Shown here: piece by piece, positions 51,712 through 62,626 of the stretch
How positions within the stretch are numbered: position 1 is the first letter of the stretch
Layout of the letters: each line of letters starts with the position of its first letter
Assembly (NCBI RefSeq): GCF_023111095.1
Contig: NZ_JALGYW010000001.1
Location: 62,001 to 126,000, forward strand
DNA from: Maribellus sp. YY47
GTDB lineage: Bacteria; Bacteroidota; Bacteroidia; Bacteroidales; Prolixibacteraceae
Length of the DNA: 64,000 nt
Reading direction: 5' to 3'
Notes under the pieces: model-generated
Told to the model about the DNA's origin: nothing
Databases searched by the model: none
Seen by the model: only the letters and a program-made list of their open reading frames with translations
Made by a program: the position numbers and the translations under genes

Positions 51712-51994
51712 TCAGCCTGTGGCATGCAGTATGTGAATTGCCAGTACTTTTTTATAGAACGATTTCTGGTTTCCTCCGTAGCCTTTGGTTTGTTGTGAAT
51801 TACAATCTGTTTGATTCCCTTTTTTTCACAACTTCTATCGTGTCGTCATTGCTCTGATTGTCTAACAATTTAACATCATCAACAATCGAAAAATCGGCTT
51901 CTTTATACTTTCTCTCAAGTGTTTTTGAGGCGTTGTATGCCGGAAGCACAACTACAACCTTTCTTCCGCTGATCATTTTGTTTGGTTTTGACAA
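51712..51994 (-). pseudogene. Decayed family 2 glycosyltransferase
   Basis: The first 48 residues read as a GT2 N-terminus (KVVVVLPAYNASKTLE, then DDVKLLDNQSNDDTIEVVKK). The frame breaks at an A7 tract near 51830; the sequence GIKQIVIHNK continues in a second frame, and after another break near 51788 the conserved GT2 segment NKGYGGNQKSFYKK follows in a third frame, ending at a stop at 51712. The remainder of the gene, normally more than 200 residues, is gone. Two frameshifts and a truncation mark it as a pseudogene. The rest of the gap (51613-52107) holds nothing else I can identify. Confidence 0.8.
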
Positions 51995-52107
51995 CTAAAA
52001 ATAGAAAGAATAATAACGTAATGATCAATAAATCATTCCCAACAAAACTGCCGTTTTATAGGCGCTTCATTTAGTGCTTTATTGGTTGATTACGGAACGC
52101 GATCGTT

Positions 52108-54501
52108 TTATTTTAGCTTCATTTGTCCTGCAAGCCTGGTGACGAATGTGGCAAAGGCCACCACCGAAACCGAACTAACTGGCATTAAAATGGCTGCAAC
52201 TACCGGCGATAGATTTCCGCTGATGGCAAACGAAATTCCTATAATGTTGTAGAAAAAGGAAATAATGAAAGCCATTTTTACAATGCGAAGTGAAGTGCGC
52301 GTAAAACGGATAAAGCTGGCCAGGCGGTGAAATTGCCCGGCTTCGAGCACGGCATCGCTGGCAGGTGAAAAATGATAGGCTTTATCGGCAACCGTAAGTG
52401 CAACATCGCTTTGCATTAATGCACCTGCATCATTTAGTCCGTCGCCTGTCATTAAAACCGTGCGCCCTTTGCTTTGCAGTTTTTTGATGAATTCAGCTTT
52501 ATCCCCCGGTTTTTGGTTAAATAGCAGGTGCTCGCGGTCGAAATAGGAAGAAAGATTGCCGGCTTCGGCATCGTTATCTCCCGAAATAAGAAAGAGGGCG
52601 AACTGCTTTCTGAGTGTTTTTAAAACTTCGCTTAATCCACTCCGGTACTGGTTGCTGATGGTGTAATGTCCCTTCGTTTGTTCGTTGATCGAAATAAAAA
52701 CCGTAGAAGATTTTTTCCCGGTAGTGCTTGCCTGCCCGGTGACGTATTCTTCCGAACCAATCCGAACATCCACGTTGTTAACTTTTCCAAACATTCCCCG
52801 CCCGGCTACTTCCACAAAATGTTCGGGTGAATGATAATTCAGGTTGTTGAAAAACTGATTTAACGCAGCGCTTAAGGGGTGTGTCGATTGTTTGGTAAGC
52901 GAGAAAACGGCTTCAAGTTCAGAAGAAGAAAGCGATTCGCCTGAATATTCCACCACATTCTGATTGGGCTGCGTCAGCGTTCCGGTTTTGTCGAACACAA
53001 TGGCATCGATGTGGGAGAGTTTTTCAATAACATCGGTGTTTTTGATGTAGAGTCCTTTTCGTCCAAAAATACGCATGGTATTTCCAAAGGTAAACGGAAT
53101 GGAAAGCGCCAGTGCGCAGGGGCAAGCCACAATTAAAACAGCCGTAAAAACAAAAATGGCGGTGTGCATTTCGTTATGCAGCGCCCAGTATGAAAAACCG
53201 GCAATTGCAATGGCAATGATGATGATGGTGAAATATTTACTGATACGGTCAGAGAGGTTTTTCAGCGAGTCGCTGGGTTTATGGTACGTGGTGTCCTGGT
53301 TCCAAAGTTTGGTGAGGTGACTTTGGTTGACTTCCTTCTTTACTTTTATTCGGATGATTCCGCCCATTTGGCGACCACCCGCATAAATAAAATCTCCGGT
53401 GTTTTTTACCACGGGTGTCGATTCTCCGGTCACAAAGCTGTAATCGATACGGGCATCTCCTTCCAGAAGTTCGCAATCGGCAGGTATCAGTTCTTTGTTC
53501 CGAATCAGCAATTTGTCATCAACCATAATTCTTTCGAGTAGAATGCTTTCTTCCACCTGCTTGTTGATTTTAGTAACCGCTATCGGAAAATACGATTTGT
53601 AATTGCGTTCGAAGGAAAGCGCTTCGTAGGTTTTGCTTTGAAACCACTTTCCGACAAGCAGGAAGAAAATCAATCCGGCCAAACTGTCGCAGTAACCCGG
53701 TCCAATTCCGGAGATCACTTCGTAAGAAGTAACTATAAATAGCACAATGATACCCAGTGCAATGGGAAGATCAATACTGATATTTTTTTTCAAAAGGTTT
53801 TTGAAAGCCGAGATGTAGTAATCGCTACCGCTGTATAGGGCCACCGGAATAACGAGGATGTAACTCAGAATGCTAAAAACCGACTGCAGTTTATCACTCA
53901 GCGGCTCTCCGTTGAAATAAGCCGGCAAGCTGTAGGTCATCACATTCACAAAAACAAACCCTGCCAACCCGATTTTGTACAACAGCTTTTTATACGATTT
54001 GTCGTCCTTCTTATCCGATAAACTTTGCGATAAATCAGGGATGTAATGAATAGAAGAAAGCAATTCTACCAATTGGCGCAAGGTGATTTTGCTTTCGTCG
54101 AAGGTAATATCGACTTCCTTTTTGGTGAAATTCACAAACGAGTGTTTCACTCCTGAATGGAGCTTTTGCAGATGCTCGAGCAACCAAATGCACGAGGCAC
54201 AGTGGATAACCGGAATAAAGAATCTCACTTTTGAGATACTTCCTTCAGAAAATGAAGTGAGTTTCTGTTTTACTTCTTCGTTGTCGAGAAAAGCGTATTT
54301 GTTGCCAAATTCGGTGGTTTCAACTTTAATCCCGGGTGTTTCCTCCAGTTTGTAATAATTGTAAAGCTTGTTTTCATTCAGAAGCTGATACACGGTAAGG
54401 CAGCCGTTACAACAAAAACGCAGGTGGTTCCACATTACTGGTTCTTTGCCACAATCGGCCCCGCAATGAACACACGCATTATTATTTTCTTTTGTCTTCA
54501 T
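52108..54501 (-). CDS. ccoI: Copper P-type ATPase for cbb3 oxidase assembly (CcoI/FixI)
   Basis: This 797-residue P1B-type ATPase supplies copper to the cbb3 active site. It starts with a cysteine-rich module (CVHCGADCGKEP ... CCNGCLTVYQL) found in CcoI-type pumps, then a heavy-metal-associated domain with HCASCIWLLEHL, six to eight helices with the ion-binding CPCALALS, the phosphorylation motif DKTGTLT, TGES, SHPLS and GDGLNDAGALMQSD. It lies at the end of the cco locus, 117 bases downstream of a beta-barrel protein gene that interrupts the cluster. Confidence 0.93.
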   Translation of the reverse strand: MKTKENNNACVHCGADCGKEPVMWNHLRFCCNGCLTVYQLLNENKLYNYYKLEETPGIKVETTEFGNKYAFLDNEEVKQKLTSFSEGSISKVRFFIPVIHCASCIWLLEHLQKLHSGVKHSFVNFTKKEVDITFDESKITLRQLVELLSSIHYIPDLSQSLSDKKDDKSYKKLLYKIGLAGFVFVNVMTYSLPAYFNGEPLSDKLQSVFSILSYILVIPVALYSGSDYYISAFKNLLKKNISIDLPIALGIIVLFIVTSYEVISGIGPGYCDSLAGLIFFLLVGKWFQSKTYEALSFERNYKSYFPIAVTKINKQVEESILLERIMVDDKLLIRNKELIPADCELLEGDARIDYSFVTGESTPVVKNTGDFIYAGGRQMGGIIRIKVKKEVNQSHLTKLWNQDTTYHKPSDSLKNLSDRISKYFTIIIIAIAIAGFSYWALHNEMHTAIFVFTAVLIVACPCALALSIPFTFGNTMRIFGRKGLYIKNTDVIEKLSHIDAIVFDKTGTLTQPNQNVVEYSGESLSSSELEAVFSLTKQSTHPLSAALNQFFNNLNYHSPEHFVEVAGRGMFGKVNNVDVRIGSEEYVTGQASTTGKKSSTVFISINEQTKGHYTISNQYRSGLSEVLKTLRKQFALFLISGDNDAEAGNLSSYFDREHLLFNQKPGDKAEFIKKLQSKGRTVLMTGDGLNDAGALMQSDVALTVADKAYHFSPASDAVLEAGQFHRLASFIRFTRTSLRIVKMAFIISFFYNIIGISFAISGNLSPVVAAILMPVSSVSVVAFATFVTRLAGQMKLK

Positions 54502-54618
54502 AAATCTCTTGTGCGAAAATAATCATTTCCGGGAACTGCTTTCAGGTTAAGATCCAAGCTCAAATTCAAGGGGCGAGTTCTTAGCCAAGCATTTTCCCGG
54601 ATATCGATTTCATTTTAC

Positions 54619-55320
54619 TTAAAACCCGAGGATCAACTTGGAATGCATCGATTTTACACCAAAATCACGGATTTGTGTATTAAACGTTTTCTTCATTCCA
54701 ATATCCAGTTTTACCTTTTTGTATTTTGCCTGTAGCCCGGCTTCTATCTCTGTTTGTTCAAATATTGGACTCCAAAGCATGAGCGGATCTACAAATTTAT
54801 TATCGACCGTCAACGATGGCGTAACATACTGGCCGTGAAAGTAGGCACTTAACCAATCTGTCAGGTCATATTCCAAGTAAGCCTGAAAATTTAGCTGGTA
54901 GTTGGGTGTATAGGCATTTAAAACCGAGTTCTGGTGTACAAGCCCAATTCCGGCAGACGCAACAAGTTTGTTTCTGTTTCTGTAGGTAAGGGTGTTGTTG
55001 AACTGGCGGGAGAATCCGATAGATGGTATTTCAGACTCGATTTTTGCCTGGATGAACGAAAAACTATTAAACTGTTTCGGTCGGGGGGTAAACTGATAAA
55101 CCCTTGGGGATTTATCAGGGAATAACTGCATTTTGTTCAGTGTTGGTGATAATGGCATTGAAAAGGGAAGTGCTTCGGGAGGCAGGGTATTCGGAAACAG
55201 ATTGTTTTTGATCCTGATCGTATCTTTCCATTCAATTTCAGATTGAGCGGAACAGTTAAAGTGGAAGACGAGCAAAACACAAATGAACAAAACAATGCGT
55301 GGGAAGAATTTCTGTTTCAT
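54619..55320 (-). CDS. Hypothetical secreted beta-rich protein in the cco locus
   Basis: From ATG 55320 this has 233 residues (a TTG at 55326 is possible). It has a signal peptide (IVLFICVLLVFHFNCSAQ), and the mature part after residue 85 consists of alternating strands with aromatic residues (YRNRNKLVASAGIGLVH, YQLNFQAYLEYDLTDWLSAYFHG) ending in phenylalanine, which suggests a small outer-membrane barrel. I do not recognise a family. It lies between the SafE-like gene and ccoI on the same strand. Confidence 0.7.
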   Translation of the reverse strand: MKQKFFPRIVLFICVLLVFHFNCSAQSEIEWKDTIRIKNNLFPNTLPPEALPFSMPLSPTLNKMQLFPDKSPRVYQFTPRPKQFNSFSFIQAKIESEIPSIGFSRQFNNTLTYRNRNKLVASAGIGLVHQNSVLNAYTPNYQLNFQAYLEYDLTDWLSAYFHGQYVTPSLTVDNKFVDPLMLWSPIFEQTEIEAGLQAKYKKVKLDIGMKKTFNTQIRDFGVKSMHSKLILGF

Positions 55321-55381
55321 TAACAATAATTTGTCTGTTTAATTATTAGCCGTCATTTAAGTATCTGAGAGAGGACAAGGA

Positions 55382-55415
55382 TCAGACAAAAGTGTTTTTA
55401 CCCATTTTTGTCTGA
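55382..55415. promoter_or_regulatory. Inverted repeat upstream of the beta-barrel gene
   Basis: TCAGACAAAAGTG (55382-55394) and CATTTTTGTCTGA (55403-55415) are inverted repeats matching at 12 of 13 positions, separated by eight bases. They lie about 60 bases upstream of the gene ending at 54619 and downstream of the SafE-like gene. The element could be an operator or a terminator hairpin; the sequence does not decide. Confidence 0.5.
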
Positions 55416-55558
55416 CTCCCAATTTAGTATCAAGGTAAAATTATGAAAGTCAGCCTGATTTACATGATGGCTTAACTTTCTTTATACCTTTTTAAGTTTC
55501 CATAATTTTTGAGATGGAAACCAGAGCTAATGTACGGGCTCTTTTCCTTCCAGATAAT

Positions 55559-56326
55559 TTATTCGATGTTTCCCTTACAACAATCTCCCTTCGATTCTTC
55601 GTGCAGCTCAGCGGCTTCCGACTGAAGGCTTTTTTCAAATTTTTGTTCGATTTTTTGCTTGGGTGGGCTCAAATAGGGGATTCCCAGGCTCAACCCCCGG
55701 AGAATAAACAATACTCCGACTACCACTACCAATACCGGGATCAGTTTGTTGATTCGTTTACGAACAGCGAGGCTCATTGCGTTTCCGGCCAGCGAAATGG
55801 CCAGTAACATCGGGATGGTCCCCAATCCGAAAAGAATCATGTACAACGAACCTTCAACTACACCTCCGGTACCGATTGCCCCTGCAATGGCCATATAAAC
55901 CAGTCCGCAGGGTAGCAGTCCGTTTAGCATCCCGATAAATAAGAGGCTTTGGAACGAACGGATGGCAAACATCTTTCCAATTGTTTTTTTGAGCTTTCCA
56001 ACAAACGAAAGCCAGCTTTTATCGAGTCTGTACTGGTTGCGGAACAGTGCCGGAAACAGAACTGAGACAATCATTAAAGCTCCCATCAGTACGGAAACTT
56101 TTTGCTGAAAACCGAGCAGGTGCAATCCTTGACCCAGCAAGCCAAAAACGGCTCCCATAATTCCGTAGGTGATGGTTCGGCCGATGTTGTAGAGTGTGCC
56201 TCCAAATATTTTTTGCGGAAGGGTATTTCCGTGCAAAGGCAGCGCAACGGCAATCGGGCCGCACATGCCTGCACAATGAAAGCTACCCATTATTCCAAGT
56301 ACGAGTGCTGATAAAAGAATGGTCAT
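55559..56326 (-). CDS. SafE/TauE-like membrane protein of the cbb3 locus
   Basis: This 255-residue inner-membrane protein has six or more helices with GSFHCAGMCGPIAVALPL at the N-terminus and NGLLPCGLVYMAIAGAIGTG near residue 133, both containing conserved cysteines. This is the pattern of the sulfite exporter SafE/DsbD-like family members that accompany cco genes and are thought to help in copper or thiol handling during oxidase assembly. The tail is charged and Glu/Lys-rich, with a terminal GDCCKG. It follows ccoH by 44 bases. Confidence 0.88.
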   Translation of the reverse strand: MTILLSALVLGIMGSFHCAGMCGPIAVALPLHGNTLPQKIFGGTLYNIGRTITYGIMGAVFGLLGQGLHLLGFQQKVSVLMGALMIVSVLFPALFRNQYRLDKSWLSFVGKLKKTIGKMFAIRSFQSLLFIGMLNGLLPCGLVYMAIAGAIGTGGVVEGSLYMILFGLGTIPMLLAISLAGNAMSLAVRKRINKLIPVLVVVVGVLFILRGLSLGIPYLSPPKQKIEQKFEKSLQSEAAELHEESKGDCCKGNIE

Positions 56327-56370
56327 GGCAATTATTTTGGACTAAAGTTAGTGTCGAAGTGTATTCCTAT

Positions 56371-56811
56371 TTACTGTACGTTTACCGGCTTCTGAATCTG
56401 GTATTTTTCGCTCTGGCTGTACCAGGTGAATTTGAGGATGTATCTCCCGTTACTCAGATCTGATTTACGAAAAGCAACCTGGCTGATTCGTGGTTCCAAT
56501 GTAAAGGTAATGTCTCTTTTGCTGTCGGATGGGCGGTACAAATACATGCTTCCTGAGTCGATTTTTGCTGCAACCGAAGGATCGATGATGATCTGTAGGC
56601 TTTCGTTGCCCAACTGAATATTCAGTGCCTCCATAAATTCTTTCGAGCGGGCTTTTACTCTTATTTCTTCGGAATAATCAACGCCTTTTTCGTAATAATC
56701 CTTGTGAACAAGGTTAACGGTTTGCCGCGAAGCAAAAATGATAAAAGCTGCTGATCCGGCTAAAAACAGCACCAAAAAAAGAAAAATTCCTGTTCCCCAA
56801 TTAAATTTCAT
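56371..56811 (-). CDS. ccoH: FixH/CcoH family cbb3 assembly protein
   Basis: From ATG 56811 (MKFNWGTGIFLFLVLFLAG) this has 146 residues; an open extension to 56871 overlaps ccoG and is not used. One N-terminal helix is followed by LVHKDYYEKGVDYSEEI, the diagnostic FixH segment, and a periplasmic beta domain. FixH takes part in cbb3 oxidase assembly together with FixG and FixI. It lies directly downstream of ccoG. Confidence 0.92.
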   Translation of the reverse strand: MKFNWGTGIFLFLVLFLAGSAAFIIFASRQTVNLVHKDYYEKGVDYSEEIRVKARSKEFMEALNIQLGNESLQIIIDPSVAAKIDSGSMYLYRPSDSKRDITFTLEPRISQVAFRKSDLSNGRYILKFTWYSQSEKYQIQKPVNVQ

Positions 56812-56857
56812 GATCGTTCTATTATCTGTTAACTGAAAACTGTTACTGCAAATTGTT

Positions 56858-58219
56858 TTATGGCCCGACAAAAGTGGTGTGGTACGTTTCCATCAGATTC
56901 CCGTTGCTGAAAATACCAAATTCAATTTCGGTTTTATCGCTGGTAATTTCCTGTTTGGGAATATAGACCAAAAAAGTTGATTCAAATTTATCCTGATCTT
57001 TGATCTCCATTGAATTTCCTGCCATCTGAATTTTTCCTTTGTGTGATAAAAGTCGAAGTTCGAGTGGCATCTCTTCGTGTGTTTTATTTACGATTTTTAT
57101 GTTGTAAACATTCGAATAGGTCGAATCCTGTTCCTGGTAAATCAGCCCCGGTGTGCGCAAAATGGTGGTTTCAATTTCGGGACGCGAAACCAGTGTGAAC
57201 ACAAAAAACGAAAAGATGATAAACAGCACCACCGTGTAGGCGCGGTTTCGGGCATTCCACACCGAGGGATGTCCTCCCTTGATGGCGGCTTCCGAAGTAT
57301 ACCGTATGAGTCCCTGTGGCTTTCCGATCACTTTCATGATTTTGTTGCACTGGTCGATACAGGCAGTGCAGTTGATGCATTCGAGCTGCGTGCCGTTACG
57401 AATGTCGATGCCGGTGGGACATACCGAAATACACTGTTTGCAATCGGTACAATCGCCGCTTCCTCTTCCGCCGCGTGGTTCTCCGCGTACATAATCGTAG
57501 GCAACCATGATCGATTTTGAGTCGAGCAAAACGCCCTGCATTCTTCCGTAAGGGCAGACCATCGTACAAATTTGCTCGCGGAAAAACGAGTATATCCAAT
57601 AAAATACGCCGGAAATAAGCAACATGACTGCAAAACCACCCAGGTTTTCGGAAATAGGTTCAGTAATCAGCTGAATCCAGCGTTCGCTGCCGATAAACCA
57701 CATCAGGAAAACATTGGTCATGGCGACCGAAATCAGAATAAATATGCCGTGCTTCAGTGTTTTTTTGAAGATCTTTTGGCCGGTCCAGGGACTGTTGTCA
57801 AGCTTGTGACGTTCGCGATAGTCGCCTTCAATCAGGAATTCAATCCGCCTAAAGATCATTTCCAGGAAAATAGTTTGCGGACAGGCCCAGCCACACCACA
57901 ATCGTCCGTAGGTTACGGTAAACAAAACGATAAACAGCACAAACGACAACATCAGCAATGCCAGGATGAAAGTATCCTGTGCCCAGAAGATAGCGCCAAA
58001 AATGATGAATTTCCGGTTGGCAATGTCGAGTAAAATAAGCGGATTGCCGTTGATCCGGACAAAAGGAACCGCTACCCAGAACGCCACTAGCAACCAGGCA
58101 ACAATTGTCCGGCGCTTCCACCATTTCCCTGAAGGCTTTTTGGCGTACACCCATTTTCTGCCTCCCCGTTCGTTGAGGTTGATGGGTTTGTCCCTGAATG
58201 TGATTTCGTGTTCTGTCAT
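56858..58219 (-). CDS. ccoG: Cytochrome oxidase accessory protein CcoG (FixG/RdxA)
   Basis: This 453-residue membrane protein with two [4Fe-4S] clusters reduces copper for cbb3 assembly in characterised species. It has about five helices, WCGWACPQTIFLEMIFRRIE near residue 110, the ferredoxin motifs CTDCKQCISVCPTG and CINCTACIDQCNK near 255-290, and a C-terminal Ig-like FixG domain after the last helix (about 340-453). It heads a second block of the cco locus, after a possible terminator. Confidence 0.95.
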   Translation of the reverse strand: MTEHEITFRDKPINLNERGGRKWVYAKKPSGKWWKRRTIVAWLLVAFWVAVPFVRINGNPLILLDIANRKFIIFGAIFWAQDTFILALLMLSFVLFIVLFTVTYGRLWCGWACPQTIFLEMIFRRIEFLIEGDYRERHKLDNSPWTGQKIFKKTLKHGIFILISVAMTNVFLMWFIGSERWIQLITEPISENLGGFAVMLLISGVFYWIYSFFREQICTMVCPYGRMQGVLLDSKSIMVAYDYVRGEPRGGRGSGDCTDCKQCISVCPTGIDIRNGTQLECINCTACIDQCNKIMKVIGKPQGLIRYTSEAAIKGGHPSVWNARNRAYTVVLFIIFSFFVFTLVSRPEIETTILRTPGLIYQEQDSTYSNVYNIKIVNKTHEEMPLELRLLSHKGKIQMAGNSMEIKDQDKFESTFLVYIPKQEITSDKTEIEFGIFSNGNLMETYHTTFVGP

Positions 58220-58236
58220 ATGTTCAAAATGGAACT

Positions 58237-58260
58237 AAAAAAGGGGGAAGAAACTTCCCC
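58237..58260 (-). terminator. Terminator or attenuator between ccoP and ccoG
   Basis: On the minus strand the stem GGGGAAG (58260-58254) pairs with CTTCCCC (58250-58244) around a TTT loop and is followed, after one C, by TTTTTT (58242-58237). It would limit read-through from the oxidase structural genes into the assembly genes. Confidence 0.8.
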
Positions 58261-58282
58261 GCGTTTAATATATCTTATCGTT

Positions 58283-58858
58283 CTAGTTATTACATTCTAC
58301 TCCCTGAGGTTCTTTTGCATTGGCAGGATTAGAACCTTTCAGGCTTAGCACATAACTGGCTACTTTCTGGATTTTGTCGTCGCTGATCTGGCCTTTAAAA
58401 GCAGTCATCCCTTTAGCCGGAACACCGTTTTTGATCACATTAAAGACACTTTGGATATCGCATCCGTGAATCCAGTGTGTGTCGGTCAGGTTCGGACCCA
58501 CCGCATTTCCTTCTCCGTTTAACCCGTGGCAGGCCATGCAAGCCATATCGGTATAAATTTGTTTCCCTTCGGCGAGCGAAGCTTCATCGGTGAAAGCTAC
58601 CAGGTCGTCAGCCGACAAAGAAGCAATCTGGTATTTCTGATCGTGTTTTTCTGATTTACGCGCATACTCTGCATCCTGGTGATCTCCTTCTTTCAACCAG
58701 AAAAAATAAGCGGCGTAGATTATCGCCCACCCAATGGTGATATAAAAAAGAAGCATAATCCAGCGCGGTGGCGGATTGTCCAGTTCTTTTATTCCGTCGT
58801 AATCGTGATCGGTGATGTGTTCCTCCGGTTCAGTATGTTTTATTTTTTCTTCTGACAT
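58283..58858 (-). CDS. ccoP: cbb3 oxidase subunit CcoP, mono-haem
   Basis: This 191-residue protein has an N-terminal helix (WIMLLFYITIGWAIIYAAYFFWL) and one cytochrome c domain with CMACH near residue 107 and a Met ligand in KGMTAFKG. CcoP proteins of Proteobacteria carry two haems in about 300 residues; here one haem domain is missing, while an extra one is present at the end of the CcoNO fusion. It delivers electrons to CcoO and CcoN. Confidence 0.93.
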   Translation of the reverse strand: MSEEKIKHTEPEEHITDHDYDGIKELDNPPPRWIMLLFYITIGWAIIYAAYFFWLKEGDHQDAEYARKSEKHDQKYQIASLSADDLVAFTDEASLAEGKQIYTDMACMACHGLNGEGNAVGPNLTDTHWIHGCDIQSVFNVIKNGVPAKGMTAFKGQISDDKIQKVASYVLSLKGSNPANAKEPQGVECNN

Positions 58859-58869
58859 AGCTTTACAAT

Positions 58870-59064
58870 TTAATTTGAAGTGGTAATGTCTTCGGATTCG
58901 CCATCCGCCAGTATTGAGTTTTTGATGTTCTCCATTTCTTTATTTGGAATTCGCATGGTACGAACAGTGATAACAATAAATAGTACCACAAAAATGAGTA
59001 ATCCGACAATGTAAAAGATCCGGATTCCTTCAATACTCGTTAACAGGTCACTTACAATCTTCAT
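58870..59064 (-). CDS. ccoQ: cbb3 oxidase small subunit CcoQ-like
   Basis: This 64-residue single-helix protein (GIRIFYIVGLLIFVVLFIVITVRTMRIPNKE) has the size, topology and place of CcoQ/FixQ, between the ccoNO and ccoP genes with gaps of 6 and 11 bases. CcoQ stabilises the core complex. The primary sequence is poorly conserved in this family, so the call rests mainly on position. Confidence 0.82.
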   Translation of the reverse strand: MKIVSDLLTSIEGIRIFYIVGLLIFVVLFIVITVRTMRIPNKEMENIKNSILADGESEDITTSN

Positions 59065-59070
59065 TCGGTT

Positions 59071-61542
<2,472 letters not shown>

Positions 61543-61551
61543 AATATGGAT

Positions 61552-61734
61552 TTATGTCGTTTGTTTCTTTTCTTCTTTTGTTTCAGTCTCCGGTTCATCG
61601 TCGTCGAATAATACCCTGATCGATGGTGTTTCATTGTCATCGAACTGGCCATTGCGCACCGCCCAGATGAAGGCCCCCAGAAAGATCAGGGCTGCCAGCA
61701 GACTCACTCCAATCAGCAGGTAAAATATATTCAT
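61552..61734 (-). CDS. ccoS: cbb3 oxidase assembly protein CcoS
   Basis: From ATG 61734 this has 60 residues; an open extension to 61824 overlaps the upstream cytochrome gene. It begins MNIFYLLIGVSLLAALIFLGAFIWAVRNGQFDD, matching CcoS, where one helix is followed by the conserved GQFDD segment, and ends in an acidic tail (DDDEPETETKEE). CcoS is needed for cofactor insertion into the oxidase. It lies nine bases before ccoNO. Confidence 0.92.
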   Translation of the reverse strand: MNIFYLLIGVSLLAALIFLGAFIWAVRNGQFDDNETPSIRVLFDDDEPETETKEEKKQTT

Positions 61735-61741
61735 GACGATT

Positions 61742-62620
61742 TTATTCTTTTCCCACGCGCCAGATCTTAAAAATCTGGAACACCACATAACCGATGGCCG
61801 CCCAGGCAGCGCCAACTGCTCCAAGGTACGATAGCAGCAGCCACGACTGGACGTTTTCGTTGGTCGACCATAAAATTTCCTTTTTGATCAGCCGGGGCTG
61901 TGGCTTAGGTTGTCCTACTTTTGCCGCATCCAGAACCACATTGTCGGTAACATAATTTTCGTCTAACTGCACCACAATGTTTACCATTCCGCTTTCATCG
62001 CCGATTAAGGTTTCTGGAATCTGGTATTCCGCACGCCCTTCAGCATTCGTCAGCACTTCGCCGATGGGCAGGTTTCCAAAAGCTTTTTTTGCCGAAATTT
62101 TCACGGCAGCATTCGGGAGTTTTACAAACGATCCGTTTTTATCGTCCACTTCAGCAAAAATTTCCACTTTCTTTTCCACTTCGTTTACCGAAGCCAGCAA
62201 CTTTGCTTTCTGAGGCGGAGCATCTACCAAAAGCTGTTCGTGTGAAGGATCAAAGTTCCGGATAAAGTTGATCAGCCTCCAGCGGTCGTCTTCCGAAATG
62301 GTGGTTTCAAACTGAGGCATGCCACCCCGTCCTTTGGTGATTTTAAAAAACAGTTCGCCGTCGGTATTTTTTTGCATCTGTTCCGATACCATATCCGGCG
62401 GGGGAGGTACCAGCGGTAAGCCGTTGTGTTTGCCCGGATCGCCGTGGCACGACTTACAGTTTTTCATGTACAGGTCTTTCCCTTTCTTTACGTTCGAAAG
62501 ATTGTATTCTGACGGATTGGTCAATCCTTTCTGATCATCCGGAACCAACCATTCCTGCGCCATCCCCTGATAAACTGTCATCAGGGCGATTACCAATGTG
62601 AGTGTGAATTGCTTCTTCAT
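61742..62620 (-). CDS. Membrane-anchored mono-haem cytochrome c with beta domain
   Basis: This 292-residue protein has a signal peptide (LVIALMTVYQGMAQ), a cytochrome c domain with NCKSCHGDPGKHNG near residue 55 and RGGMPQFE as Met ligand, an Ig-like or carboxypeptidase-regulatory-like beta domain (about 135-240), and a C-terminal helix (WLLLSYLGAVGAAWAAIGYVVF). It lies six bases after the NrfD-like gene and seven bases before ccoS. It may connect the quinol-oxidising NrfD complex to the cbb3 oxidase. Confidence 0.85.
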   Translation of the reverse strand: MKKQFTLTLVIALMTVYQGMAQEWLVPDDQKGLTNPSEYNLSNVKKGKDLYMKNCKSCHGDPGKHNGLPLVPPPPDMVSEQMQKNTDGELFFKITKGRGGMPQFETTISEDDRWRLINFIRNFDPSHEQLLVDAPPQKAKLLASVNEVEKKVEIFAEVDDKNGSFVKLPNAAVKISAKKAFGNLPIGEVLTNAEGRAEYQIPETLIGDESGMVNIVVQLDENYVTDNVVLDAAKVGQPKPQPRLIKKEILWSTNENVQSWLLLSYLGAVGAAWAAIGYVVFQIFKIWRVGKE

Positions 62621-62626
62621 CTTTCC

